Assembly: GCA_001799995.1 (NCBI GenBank)
Contig: MGUK01000039.1
Location: 1 to 64,000, forward strand
Source of the DNA: Elusimicrobia bacterium GWF2_62_30
GTDB taxonomy: Bacteria; Elusimicrobiota; Elusimicrobia; Elusimicrobiales; UBA9959
DNA: 64,000 nt
Direction: 5' to 3'
A model generated the notes under the pieces. That model did not search any database and was not told the origin of the DNA. It worked only from the letters and a program-made list of their open reading frames with translations. Made by a program: the position numbers and the translations under genes. Numbering within the stretch: position 1 is the first letter of the stretch; every line of letters begins with the position of its first letter. Below, piece by piece: positions 18,476 through 27,398 of this stretch.

Positions 18476-19720
18476 ATGGCTGAACATCTTAAACTGGACA
18501 ATTCGGACAGGCTTTATAAGGAAGCGCAGGAACTGATACCCGGCGGCATGATGGGCATACGCAGGCCCTACAACTTCGTCCCCGGCGAATACCCCATCTT
18601 CTTCGACTCCGCCAAGGGCGGCAAGGTCACCGACGCCGACGGCAACGAGTACATCGACATGCTCTGCGCCTACGGCCCCATCATCATCGGCCACCGCGAG
18701 CGCGAGATAGACGCCGCCGTCATCAAGCAGATCAAGGAAAAAGGCTTCTGCATGTCCATCGTGCAGGAGATCCAGAACACCCTGGCGAAAAAGGTCATCT
18801 CCCTGGTGCCCTCCGCCGAGAAAGTGGTTTTCGCCAAGACCGGCTCCGACGCCACCACGCTCGCCACCCGCATAGCGCGCAGCTTCACCGGCAAGACCAA
18901 GATCATCCGCTGCGGCTACCACGGCTGGCACGACTGGTGCGTGGAGAACAAGGGCGGCGTGCTCCCCAAAGCTTACGAGGACACCCTGGAATTCGAATAC
19001 AACGACCTGCAGGGCCTGGAAGACCTGTTCAAAAAGTATCCCTCCGAAGTGGCCGGCATCATAATCACCCCGCTGGGACATCCCAACGCGCACGAAGTGG
19101 AAATGCCCAAGGCGGGCTTCCTGGAAGGCGTCAGGAAGCTGGCCGAACAGTACGGCGCCGTGCTCGTCTTCGACGAGATCCGCACGGGCTTCCGCGTCAG
19201 CCTGGGCGGCGCGCAGAAGTTCTTCGGCGTCACGCCGCACATGTCCGTGTTCGGCAAGGCCATGGCCAACGGCTACGAGATAAGCATGGTGGCCGGCCGC
19301 AAAGACATAATGGACGTGCTGATAAGCAAAGCCTTCGTCAGCTCCACCTACTTCAACAACACCCTGGCCATGGTGGCCTCGCTCAAGACCATCGAGCTGT
19401 TGGAGCGCGACAACATGCTCGACGTTATCGCCAAGCGCGGCCAGGCCTTCTGCAACAAGGTCCGCAGGCATGTGAAGGCCAGCGGGCTGGCCGTCAAGTT
19501 CACCGGCGAACCGTGGATGCCCTACATCACCTTCGACAAGGACGAGACCGGCGCCTACAAGAAGAACCGCGTAAAGTTCTACACCGAGCTTATCCGCCGC
19601 AAGGTGTTCCTGCAGCCTTATCACCACGGCTATGTGGCCTACAGGCATTCTTCCCGGGACCTTGCCTACGCCGCCGACATGATAGCGGAGTCGCTCGCAG
19701 AAGTTAAGAAGGCGGCCTGA
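18476..19720 (+). CDS. kat: Class III aminotransferase, probable 3-aminobutyryl-CoA aminotransferase
   Basis: GSA-aminomutase-like class III PLP fold (ELIPGGMMGIRRPYNFVPGEYPIFF, LVFDEIRTGFR, FGKAMANGYEIS); sits directly after the lysine fermentation genes. Confidence 0.7.
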   Translation: MAEHLKLDNSDRLYKEAQELIPGGMMGIRRPYNFVPGEYPIFFDSAKGGKVTDADGNEYIDMLCAYGPIIIGHREREIDAAVIKQIKEKGFCMSIVQEIQNTLAKKVISLVPSAEKVVFAKTGSDATTLATRIARSFTGKTKIIRCGYHGWHDWCVENKGGVLPKAYEDTLEFEYNDLQGLEDLFKKYPSEVAGIIITPLGHPNAHEVEMPKAGFLEGVRKLAEQYGAVLVFDEIRTGFRVSLGGAQKFFGVTPHMSVFGKAMANGYEISMVAGRKDIMDVLISKAFVSSTYFNNTLAMVASLKTIELLERDNMLDVIAKRGQAFCNKVRRHVKASGLAVKFTGEPWMPYITFDKDETGAYKKNRVKFYTELIRRKVFLQPYHHGYVAYRHSSRDLAYAADMIAESLAEVKKAA

Positions 19721-19726
19721 GCGCCG

Positions 19727-19770
19727 CCGGTTACGGCGGTCGGGAACGCTTCCCGGCTGCCGTCAGCCGG
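19727..19770. other. Long imperfect hairpin downstream of the aminotransferase gene
   Basis: GCCGGTTACGGCGGTCGGGAA-CGCT-TCCCGGCTGCCGTCAGCCGG; no T tract. Confidence 0.6.
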
Positions 19771-19801
19771 TATTTGGGACTAGCCGGGGGTTTGCGGGGA
19801 C

Positions 19802-20647
19802 ATGAAAAAAAAGCTGCTGCCTTGGGCCGCAAAGGCCTGGAAGATAACGCGTCTTTCCGCCCGTAGATTCATCGAGATCGACGGGGGGGAGAGGGCTTCG
19901 GCTTTCGCTTACAGCGCGTTCTTCTCGCTTTTTCCGATGCTGGTACTTATAGTGGCCCTGGCCTCCACTTTCGTGGACAGGAGCACCGCCGCCAGCATGG
20001 TCATAACCGACCTGAAGAAATACGTGCCCCTCAGCGGCGAAATGCAGAACTACATCTTCAACACCATCTCGCTGGTGATAAGCTCGCGCGGCGAAGCCAG
20101 CCTGATAGCCTTCCTGATGCTGTTCTGGGCCGCCACCCAGTTCTTTACCACGCTGGTACTTGCCGCCAACCGCGCCTGGGGCGTAACGGGGCAGAGGTGG
20201 TGGCATCTCCCCATGAAGAACATAAGCCTGCTCGGGATAATGATCCTGGCCGTGCTCACTGGTATCGTCGGGCCGGCCATGCTGAGGCTGGCGAGCCTGA
20301 AAACGCTCAAAGCCCTGGTCCTGCTCCCTTGGGCGGAAAAACTGTGGCTGTTCATCGTGCCCTGGATCCTGGTATTCATGAGCCTGCTTATCTTCTACAG
20401 GCTCGCACCGGTACGGAAGACAAAGCTTTCCGAGGTCTGGCTTCCGGCCCTGCTCGCGACCATCATGATGTACTGGGCACAGGTGTTCTTCGTCTACTAC
20501 CTGAAGCATTTCGCTGCCCTTAGCGCCGTCTACGGGGCTTTTGGCGGGATAATAGCGCTTATGCTCTGGATCTATATTTCAGGCGTGGTTTTCATCTTCT
20601 GCGCCTGTCTCTGCGCCGCGCAAGCCTCCCTGGCAGAACAGACCTGA
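19802..20647 (+). CDS. YihY/virulence factor BrkB family membrane protein
   Basis: ERASAFAYSAFFSLFPMLVLIVALAS; LSAVYGAFGGIIALMLWIYISGVVFIFCA. Confidence 0.88.
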   Translation: MKKKLLPWAAKAWKITRLSARRFIEIDGGERASAFAYSAFFSLFPMLVLIVALASTFVDRSTAASMVITDLKKYVPLSGEMQNYIFNTISLVISSRGEASLIAFLMLFWAATQFFTTLVLAANRAWGVTGQRWWHLPMKNISLLGIMILAVLTGIVGPAMLRLASLKTLKALVLLPWAEKLWLFIVPWILVFMSLLIFYRLAPVRKTKLSEVWLPALLATIMMYWAQVFFVYYLKHFAALSAVYGAFGGIIALMLWIYISGVVFIFCACLCAAQASLAEQT

Positions 20648-20650
20648 CCC

Positions 20651-21847
20651 ATGCGCCTCAAACCCCTGATCATCCACATCATCACAAGGCTGGAGCCCGG
20701 CGGCTCCAGCCGCAACACGGTGGACAGCTGTGCTTCGCAGTCTAAAGACTTCGACGTGATACTGCTCCACGGACCGCATCCCGGCACGGAGCAGCTTTTA
20801 AAACTGCTGCCTCCCGCCGTGAACTGCATCGAGATAAGATACCTTCAGCGCGAGCTCTCGCCGTTAAAGGACCTGAAAGCGCTGCTGGAACTTAGCAAAG
20901 AACTCCGCGAGCTGGCGCCCGATATCGTACACACGCACACTTCCAAGGCGGGAGCGCTGGGGCGCCTTGCCGCCAGGGCGGCCGGCCTGCTCTCAAAAAA
21001 GCCGGCCATCGTGGTGCACACCCCGCACGGCCACCTGCTATACGGGTATTACGGGCCGGTAAAGACGGCGGTCTTCCGCCTGGCCGAAAGGTTCCTTTCC
21101 AGGTTCACCGATCATTTCATCGCCCTCACCCCCGGCGAACTGAACGAATCCGTCGCCGCCGGCCTGGGCCGCCGCGAGCAGTGGGTGGTGGTGCACAGCG
21201 GCGTGGATTTCACGCCGCCTGCGGTGCCCGCGCGCAAACCGGACCTTGGCATAGAGAAGGACGAGCTGGCCGTCGGCACCGTGGCCCGGCTGGAGCCGGT
21301 AAAAGGCGTGGAATATTTCATCCGTGCGGCGGCGCTCCTTAAAGCCCGCGGCCTTGCGGCCAAGGCGCGCTTCGTCGTGATAGGCGACGGGGAACTGGAA
21401 ACACAGTTGCGGAACCTCTCGGACGACCTGGGGCTGGGCGACCGTGTCATCTTTACCGGCTTTCGCCGGGACGTAGCGGCCCTGCTGTCCGCGCTGGACG
21501 TTTACGTGCAGCCTTCCCTTAATGAGGGTATGGGCCGCGCCCCTTTGGAAGCCCAGGCCCGCGGCGTGCCGGTAGTTGTAAGCCGCGTATGCGGCCTGCC
21601 GGACGTGATCCGCGAGGGGGAAACCGGGTTCGCCGTAAATCCCGGCGACCCGGACGAACTGGCCGACAAGCTGGGGCTGCTCCTGCTCTCGCCGGAACTG
21701 CGCGCCCGCATGGGCAAAGCGGCGGCGGAATGGGCGTCCGCCAAGGACGAGACGGGCTTCCCGCACTTCGGCGTGGAAAGCATGAACGCCCGCCTGGAAA
21801 GTTTCTACCGGAAAACGCTGCGCGACGCGGGAAAAGCCGGGGTATAA
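20651..21847 (+). CDS. Glycosyltransferase family 4
   Basis: HIITRLEPGGSSRNT, IVHTHTSKAGALGRLAAR, VQPSLNEGMGRAPLEAQARGVPVV. Confidence 0.88.
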   Translation: MRLKPLIIHIITRLEPGGSSRNTVDSCASQSKDFDVILLHGPHPGTEQLLKLLPPAVNCIEIRYLQRELSPLKDLKALLELSKELRELAPDIVHTHTSKAGALGRLAARAAGLLSKKPAIVVHTPHGHLLYGYYGPVKTAVFRLAERFLSRFTDHFIALTPGELNESVAAGLGRREQWVVVHSGVDFTPPAVPARKPDLGIEKDELAVGTVARLEPVKGVEYFIRAAALLKARGLAAKARFVVIGDGELETQLRNLSDDLGLGDRVIFTGFRRDVAALLSALDVYVQPSLNEGMGRAPLEAQARGVPVVVSRVCGLPDVIREGETGFAVNPGDPDELADKLGLLLLSPELRARMGKAAAEWASAKDETGFPHFGVESMNARLESFYRKTLRDAGKAGV

Positions 21848-22004
21848 ATCCCCGTTATTTTTTGTTATACTTTTTATGTAGCTTTAGGCTCTGTTCACCG
21901 TTCACGCAGCGCGCGACTTTCCGGCAGCCCGACACGAAGCCCTTCTTCCAAGCCGAGCGATACCCGCCGAGCCAGCCCGCCGCAATATTAACCCCGGAGG
22001 TTCT

Positions 22005-22208
22005 ATGCCAAAGATGGAAGTCGACGTAGACAAATGCAAAGGCTGTTACCTTTGCATCCAGGTCTGTCCCAAAAAATGCATTGAAAGATCCGATAAATTC
22101 TCCAAGACCGGCTATTACCCGGCCATGGATTCCAAAGAAGGCTGCTGCATAGCCTGCCAGAGCTGCGCCCGCATCTGCCCCGACCTGGCGATCCGGGTCT
22201 ATAAATAA
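22005..22208 (+). CDS. 2-oxoacid:ferredoxin oxidoreductase, delta (2[4Fe-4S] ferredoxin) subunit
   Basis: CKGCYLCIQVCPKKC and CIACQSCARICPD; start of a four-gene OFOR operon. Confidence 0.88.
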   Translation: MPKMEVDVDKCKGCYLCIQVCPKKCIERSDKFSKTGYYPAMDSKEGCCIACQSCARICPDLAIRVYK

Positions 22209-22220
22209 GGAGAAGACACC

Positions 22221-23309
22221 ATGGCTGAAAAAAAATTAATGAAAGGCAACGAAGCCCTGGCAGAAGGCGCGATCCGCGCCGGCTGCCGCTTCTTCGCCGG
22301 TTACCCCATCACTCCCCAGAACGAAGTCCCGGAATATATGTCCTGGCGTCTGCCGCAGGTGAACGGCGCGTTCGTGCAGGCCGAGAGCGAAGTCTCGGCC
22401 ATCAACATGGTCTACGGCGCCGCCGCCACCGGCGTACGCTGCATGACCTCCTCCTCCAGCCCGGGCATCAGCCTCAAGCAGGAAGGCATCTCTTACTGCG
22501 CCGGCGCCGACCTGCCCGTCTTCATAGGCAACGTAATGCGCGGCGGCCCGGGCCTGGGCAACATAGCCGGCGCCCAGGGAGACTACTGGCAGGCCACGCG
22601 CGGCGGCGGCCACGGCGACTACCGCACCTTCGTAATGGCGCCCAACTCCGTCACCGAGATGGCGAACTTCCCGCACAAATGTTTTGAAGTGTCCTTCAAG
22701 TACCGCATCCCGTCCATGGTACTGGCCGACGGCATCATCGGCCAGATGATGGAACCCGTGGAATTCAAGCACCCCGAAGTGGACGTTAAAACCCTCGTGG
22801 AGCCCGACTGGGCCATCGGCGTCAACGGCGGCAGGGCCAAGCGCATAGTGAAGTCCTATGACCTGCGTGAAGGCTACCTGGAAGTAATGGTGAACGAGCG
22901 CGTGAAGCGATACAAGCAGATAGAAGCCAGTGAGACCCTGTACGAGGAAAAGATGATGGACGACGCCGAAATAGCCATAGTGGCTTACGGCACCTCTGCC
23001 CGCGTCTCCGTGGCCGCCATGAAGCTGGCCCGCGAAAAAGGCCTGAAGGTCGGCCTGTTCCGCCCGATAACCCTGTGGCCCTTCCCCAAAGCCCGCCTGG
23101 TGGAGCTCTCCAAGCGCGTGAAGAAGTTCCTGGTAGTGGAGATGAGCCTCGGCCAGATGGTGGAGGACGTACAGCTGGCCCTCAACGGCCGCGCGGAAGT
23201 GCACCTGCACGCCAAGCCCGGCGCCTCCGTAATGACCGCCGACGAAGTTTACCGCACGATGGACAACATCGTAAAAAAGGGGGCCAAAGAATATGCAGCT
23301 GCTAAATAA
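22221..23309 (+). CDS. 2-oxoacid:ferredoxin oxidoreductase, alpha subunit (VorB/KorA-type)
   Basis: FFAGYPITPQNEVPEYMSWRLP; GGPGLGNIAGAQGDYWQATRGGGHGDYR. Confidence 0.9.
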   Translation: MAEKKLMKGNEALAEGAIRAGCRFFAGYPITPQNEVPEYMSWRLPQVNGAFVQAESEVSAINMVYGAAATGVRCMTSSSSPGISLKQEGISYCAGADLPVFIGNVMRGGPGLGNIAGAQGDYWQATRGGGHGDYRTFVMAPNSVTEMANFPHKCFEVSFKYRIPSMVLADGIIGQMMEPVEFKHPEVDVKTLVEPDWAIGVNGGRAKRIVKSYDLREGYLEVMVNERVKRYKQIEASETLYEEKMMDDAEIAIVAYGTSARVSVAAMKLAREKGLKVGLFRPITLWPFPKARLVELSKRVKKFLVVEMSLGQMVEDVQLALNGRAEVHLHAKPGASVMTADEVYRTMDNIVKKGAKEYAAAK

Positions 23310-24054
23310 GAAACCAGAATCGCTTCTCGACGTGAAGATGCATTACTGCCCCGGCTGCGGGCACGGCATCATCCACCGCCTGGTGGCCGAGGTCATGGAC
23401 GAGCTGGGCATCCGGAGCCGCACCATCGGCGTGGCGCCCGTAGGCTGCGCGGTCTTCGCGGACACCTACTTCAACTGCGACATGATCCAGGGCCCGCACG
23501 GCCGCGGCCCCGCCGAAGCCACCGGCATCAAGCGCGCCAAGCCCGACAGCATAGTGTTCTCCTACCAGGGCGACGGCGACCTGGCCTCCATCGGCATGGC
23601 AGAGATAGTGCACGCCGCCATCCGCTCCGAGAACATAACGGTGATCTTCGTGAACAACGCCATCTACGGCATGACCGGCGGCCAGATGGCTCCGACCACG
23701 CTGATAGGCCAGAAGGCCACCACCTGCGTGGACGGCCGCACCGCCAAGCAGGCCGGCTATCCCATTAAGATGAGCGAGATGCTCGCCACCATCGACGGCG
23801 CCACCTACCTGGAGCGCACCACGGTGCATACCGCCCCGGGCGTGCTCAAGACCAAAAGCGCCATAAGGAAGGCCTTCCAGAACCAGATAGACGGGAAAGG
23901 CTTCTCGCTGGTGGAAATACTGAGCATGTGCCCCACCAACTGGGGCACCCGCCTGGACAACCCTTCGGAAGCCACCAAGTTCGTGGCTGAAGGCATGCTG
24001 CCCGTCTTCCCGCTCGGCGTCTACAAGGACGCCTGCGCGGCCGACAAGAAATAA
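23293..24054 (+). CDS. 2-oxoacid:ferredoxin oxidoreductase, beta subunit (TPP-binding)
   Basis: HYCPGCGHGIIHRL; GDGDLASIGMAEIVHAA; NNAIYGMTGGQMAPTT. Confidence 0.92.
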   Translation: MQLLNKKPESLLDVKMHYCPGCGHGIIHRLVAEVMDELGIRSRTIGVAPVGCAVFADTYFNCDMIQGPHGRGPAEATGIKRAKPDSIVFSYQGDGDLASIGMAEIVHAAIRSENITVIFVNNAIYGMTGGQMAPTTLIGQKATTCVDGRTAKQAGYPIKMSEMLATIDGATYLERTTVHTAPGVLKTKSAIRKAFQNQIDGKGFSLVEILSMCPTNWGTRLDNPSEATKFVAEGMLPVFPLGVYKDACAADKK

Positions 24055-24068
24055 CGGAGGACTTTAAA

Positions 24069-24608
24069 ATGTACCAAGGCATAAAGATATCCGGTTTCGG
24101 CGGACAGGGAGTGATCTCCGCCGGCTACCTGCTGGCCCAGGCCGGCATGATGGAGGGGAAAGAAGTGAGCTTCTTCCCGGCGTACGGCGCGGAGATGCGC
24201 GGCGGCACGGCTAACTGCTCGGTGGTAGTGGCCTCCGACGAGGTCACCACCCCGATAGTCACGTCCCCCGACACGGCCATAGTGCTCAACGAGCCGTCGC
24301 TGGCGAAATTCGAACCGACGGTAAAGCCCGGCGGCCTGCTGATCATCAACAGCTCGCTGGTGAACTCCAAGGCCACCCGCACGGACATAAAGGTCATTTA
24401 CGTGCCCTGCAACCAGGTCGCGGGCGAACTCGGCAACGCCAAGATAATGAACATGGTCGCCCTGGGCGCTTTCGCCGCGGCTACCGGCGCGATAACCATC
24501 GACGCCATAGCCAAGGCCCTGCCCAAGGTGTACAAGAAGCTAAAGCCCGAAGTGATAGAACTCAACGTTAAAGCCCTTAAGCGCGGGGCGGAGTTCAAGC
24601 TGAACTGA
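24069..24608 (+). CDS. 2-oxoacid:ferredoxin oxidoreductase, gamma subunit
   Basis: GFGGQGVISAGYLLAQAGM; FFPAYGAEMRGGTANCSVV. Confidence 0.9.
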   Translation: MYQGIKISGFGGQGVISAGYLLAQAGMMEGKEVSFFPAYGAEMRGGTANCSVVVASDEVTTPIVTSPDTAIVLNEPSLAKFEPTVKPGGLLIINSSLVNSKATRTDIKVIYVPCNQVAGELGNAKIMNMVALGAFAAATGAITIDAIAKALPKVYKKLKPEVIELNVKALKRGAEFKLN

Positions 24609-24628
24609 GCGCGGCAAAAGTAAAAGAT

Positions 24629-24660
24629 AAAAGCCCGGCTTTATGCCGGGCTTTTATTTT
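24629..24660 (+). terminator. Rho-independent terminator after the OFOR operon
   Basis: AAAAGCCCGGC-tttat-GCCGGGCTTTTATTTT. Confidence 0.9.
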
Positions 24661-24730
24661 CCCGGGCGCTTAAAGTATTGTATTATTACTTCAGCCGGCG
24701 GCCGGGCCCGCCGCAGGGGAATAATAACAG

Positions 24731-25549
24731 ATGCCGAAAATACTGGCGGTAGAGGACAATCCCGCTATACTGGATTTCTACAAGGAATTCTTCGTCGAGT
24801 CGGGCTTCGAGATAGAGACCGCCGAGGACGCTTTGTCCGCCATTACCAAATACCAGCTGTTCAAGCCCGACGTGATAATCCTGGACCTGGATATCCCCGC
24901 GGGCGGGGGGATGCAGGTCTTCGAAAGGCTCCGCAGCACCTTCAACGACCCCGTGCCCATCATCTTTTCCACCGGCAAGCCGGAAAAACTGCCCCGCCTG
25001 GAGAATCTCCACAACGCTTCCGGGCTGCCCAAGCCCGTGGACCCCGAGAAGCTGCTGGCCGAGGTAAAGAAGCTGACGGCCGGCGTCATAAAAATAGTGC
25101 CGCAGATGAACCCGGTCCCTCCGCCGCCCCCGTCCCCGGCGCTGCTCCAGAAGGCCGCCTCGGGGCAGCCGCCGGCCGCCGCCGCGGTCCCGGCGAAGAT
25201 ACTTGTGGTGGACGACGACCTGACCCTGCTGGAGCTCTACAAGGATTTCCTCGGGAGCGCCGGCTTCGAAGTGCAGACCGCCGAGGACGCCATAGGCGCG
25301 CTGACCAGGTTCCAGGAGTTCAAGCCCGCGCTCGTCATCCTCGACGTAGATATGCCGGCCGGCGGAGGCAAAAAGGTGTTCGAGCGCCTGCGCATACAAC
25401 TCGCCTCTCCCACGCCCATCATCTTCTCCACCGGCAACACCGAATCGGTGCAGGCCCTGGAAAGGAACCTCAACGTCGTGGTGCTGAAAAAACCCCTGGT
25501 CCCGGCCACGATCGTAGAGGCCATCCGCAAGCTCCTCAAACTTTCCTGA
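24731..25549 (+). CDS. Two-receiver (REC-REC) response regulator
   Basis: Two CheY-like units (KILAVEDNPAILDFY...DVIILDLDIP...FSTG...PKPV and KILVVDDDLTLLELY...LVILDVDMP...FSTG...KKPL) joined by a Pro-rich linker; no output domain. Confidence 0.85.
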   Translation: MPKILAVEDNPAILDFYKEFFVESGFEIETAEDALSAITKYQLFKPDVIILDLDIPAGGGMQVFERLRSTFNDPVPIIFSTGKPEKLPRLENLHNASGLPKPVDPEKLLAEVKKLTAGVIKIVPQMNPVPPPPPSPALLQKAASGQPPAAAAVPAKILVVDDDLTLLELYKDFLGSAGFEVQTAEDAIGALTRFQEFKPALVILDVDMPAGGGKKVFERLRIQLASPTPIIFSTGNTESVQALERNLNVVVLKKPLVPATIVEAIRKLLKLS

Positions 25550-25616
25550 CCCGGCGACAACGCCGGACCTTCAACAATTCCCTTCCTGCCGCCGTATTTT
25601 ATAGAATAGGTATGTC

Positions 25617-27398
25617 ATGCATCACGGCGACCCCAACGACGACGGCCAGGATCCTAAAGAGAAGATCAACTACAAGGCCACCTTCCGCCTGCTGGCCGGC
25701 CTGATCAGTACGCGCAAGGGCCCGTTCCTCCTCGCCTTCGTCTACATGGCCTCAGCCACCCTCCTGAACCTCTTTATCCCTATGATAGCGAAGTTCGTGA
25801 TAGACACGGCGATCCCTGGAAAGGATCCGAAAGCGCTGCTGCTGGCCGCCGCCGTCTATATCGTCACCACGCTGCTTTTCCTGTACTTCAACTATCTGCA
25901 GGTCCTCCAGCTGGCCAAGGCCGGCCAGGACTTGATAGTGGACCTCAAGCAGCGCATCCTCACCCACATACTTTCGCTGGATCTGGAGTTTTACTCCTCC
26001 ATGCCGGTCGGCCGCCTTAATGCGCGGGTGCAGTCGGACACCAGCACGCTTTACGCCCTCTTCACCAACACCGTCATAACCATCGTAAACGACGCCCTGA
26101 TGTTCGGGGTGGTCTTCTGCGTGATGGCCTTCTTCAACCTCAAGCTGACGCTGATGCTGGTGCCGATGTTCCCGGTGCTGGCGCTCCTCGGCTGGGTCTT
26201 CGTCACGGTCACCTCGCCCATGTTCGTCAAGGTCCGGAAAATAGCCGCGGAGATCCCCGGGTTCCTGACGGAACAGTTCAACGGCATCGGGGTGCTGCAG
26301 GCCTTCAGCCGCGAGGCTGACACCGCGGCCAAAATGGAGGAACTGAACCGCCGGAAGTTCACCGCGGATATAAACGTAGAGATCTACACGGTGGTCTTCT
26401 TCCTCAGCATCGTGTTCCTGCACCCGGCGTCCACCGCGGCCGTCTTCCACTACGGCGGCCGGATGGTGATAGACAACAAGATGACGGTGGGCGTGATCCT
26501 GCTGTTCGTCATGTACCTCGGCAACCTCTTCGAGCCTATCTTCCGCTTTTCCGAACACCTCAGCGTTATACAGCGCTCCTTCTCGGCCGGGCACAGGATA
26601 GCGAAGATACTCGCGCTCAGGCCGGCCCTTACGGAACCGGCGAAGCCCCATTACCTGACCAGCGTCCGCGACTCCATAGATTTCCGCAACGTCTGGATGC
26701 GCTACAAAGAGGATTCCGGCTGGGTGCTCAAGGACGTTTCCTTCAAGCTGCCGCGCGGCAAAAGCCTGGCCATACTCGGCGAGACCGGAGGCGGCAAGAC
26801 CACGGTGACCAGCCTGTTGTTCCGCTTCTACGACTTTCAGAAAGGCCATATCGAGATAGACGGGACGGATATACGGAGCCTCAGCCTGGGCTCGCTGCGC
26901 GCGGCCATAGGGCTGGTGCAGCAGGACATCTACCTGTTCCCCGGCACGGTGATGGATAACCTGAAGCTGATGGACACCTCCATCCCCGACAACCGCGTCC
27001 ACGACGCCATCCGGCTGATGGGCATAGAGGGTTTCTTCAAGAAGCACCCGCTCGACAAGAAAGTGCAGGAGAAAGGCGCTAATCTCTCCATCGGTGAGAA
27101 GCAGGTGATCTCGCTGGCCCGCGCCATGGTGCTGGACCAGGAGGTGCTGGTGCTCGACGAGGCCACCTCGAACATGGACCCGCACACCGAACGCCTGATC
27201 ACGACGGCCATAAAGAATCTGCTCCGGCATAAGACGGTGATAATAATCGCGCACCGCCTGTCCACCGTGAGGAACGCTGACCGGGTAATGATGATCTCGG
27301 GCGGAGAAGTGAAGGAGCTCGGCACGCACGACGAACTGCTCGCGCAGGGCGGCCTTTATTCCAAGTACTACCGCCTCCAGTTCGGGGAGGGCGGATGA
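25617..27398 (+). CDS. ABC exporter half-transporter (TMD-NBD), subunit 1
   Basis: Walker A GETGGGKTT, signature LSIGEKQ, Walker B VLVLDEATS. Confidence 0.9.
   Translation: MHHGDPNDDGQDPKEKINYKATFRLLAGLISTRKGPFLLAFVYMASATLLNLFIPMIAKFVIDTAIPGKDPKALLLAAAVYIVTTLLFLYFNYLQVLQLAKAGQDLIVDLKQRILTHILSLDLEFYSSMPVGRLNARVQSDTSTLYALFTNTVITIVNDALMFGVVFCVMAFFNLKLTLMLVPMFPVLALLGWVFVTVTSPMFVKVRKIAAEIPGFLTEQFNGIGVLQAFSREADTAAKMEELNRRKFTADINVEIYTVVFFLSIVFLHPASTAAVFHYGGRMVIDNKMTVGVILLFVMYLGNLFEPIFRFSEHLSVIQRSFSAGHRIAKILALRPALTEPAKPHYLTSVRDSIDFRNVWMRYKEDSGWVLKDVSFKLPRGKSLAILGETGGGKTTVTSLLFRFYDFQKGHIEIDGTDIRSLSLGSLRAAIGLVQQDIYLFPGTVMDNLKLMDTSIPDNRVHDAIRLMGIEGFFKKHPLDKKVQEKGANLSIGEKQVISLARAMVLDQEVLVLDEATSNMDPHTERLITTAIKNLLRHKTVIIIAHRLSTVRNADRVMMISGGEVKELGTHDELLAQGGLYSKYYRLQFGEGG

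Noticed and set aside
18271-18483. 70-aa ORF in the kamE-aminotransferase spacer
   Set aside because: Falls inside the inverted-repeat elements; no domain or coding signature
25752-27329. 525-aa minus-strand ORF
   Set aside because: Antisense to the ABC exporter subunit 1
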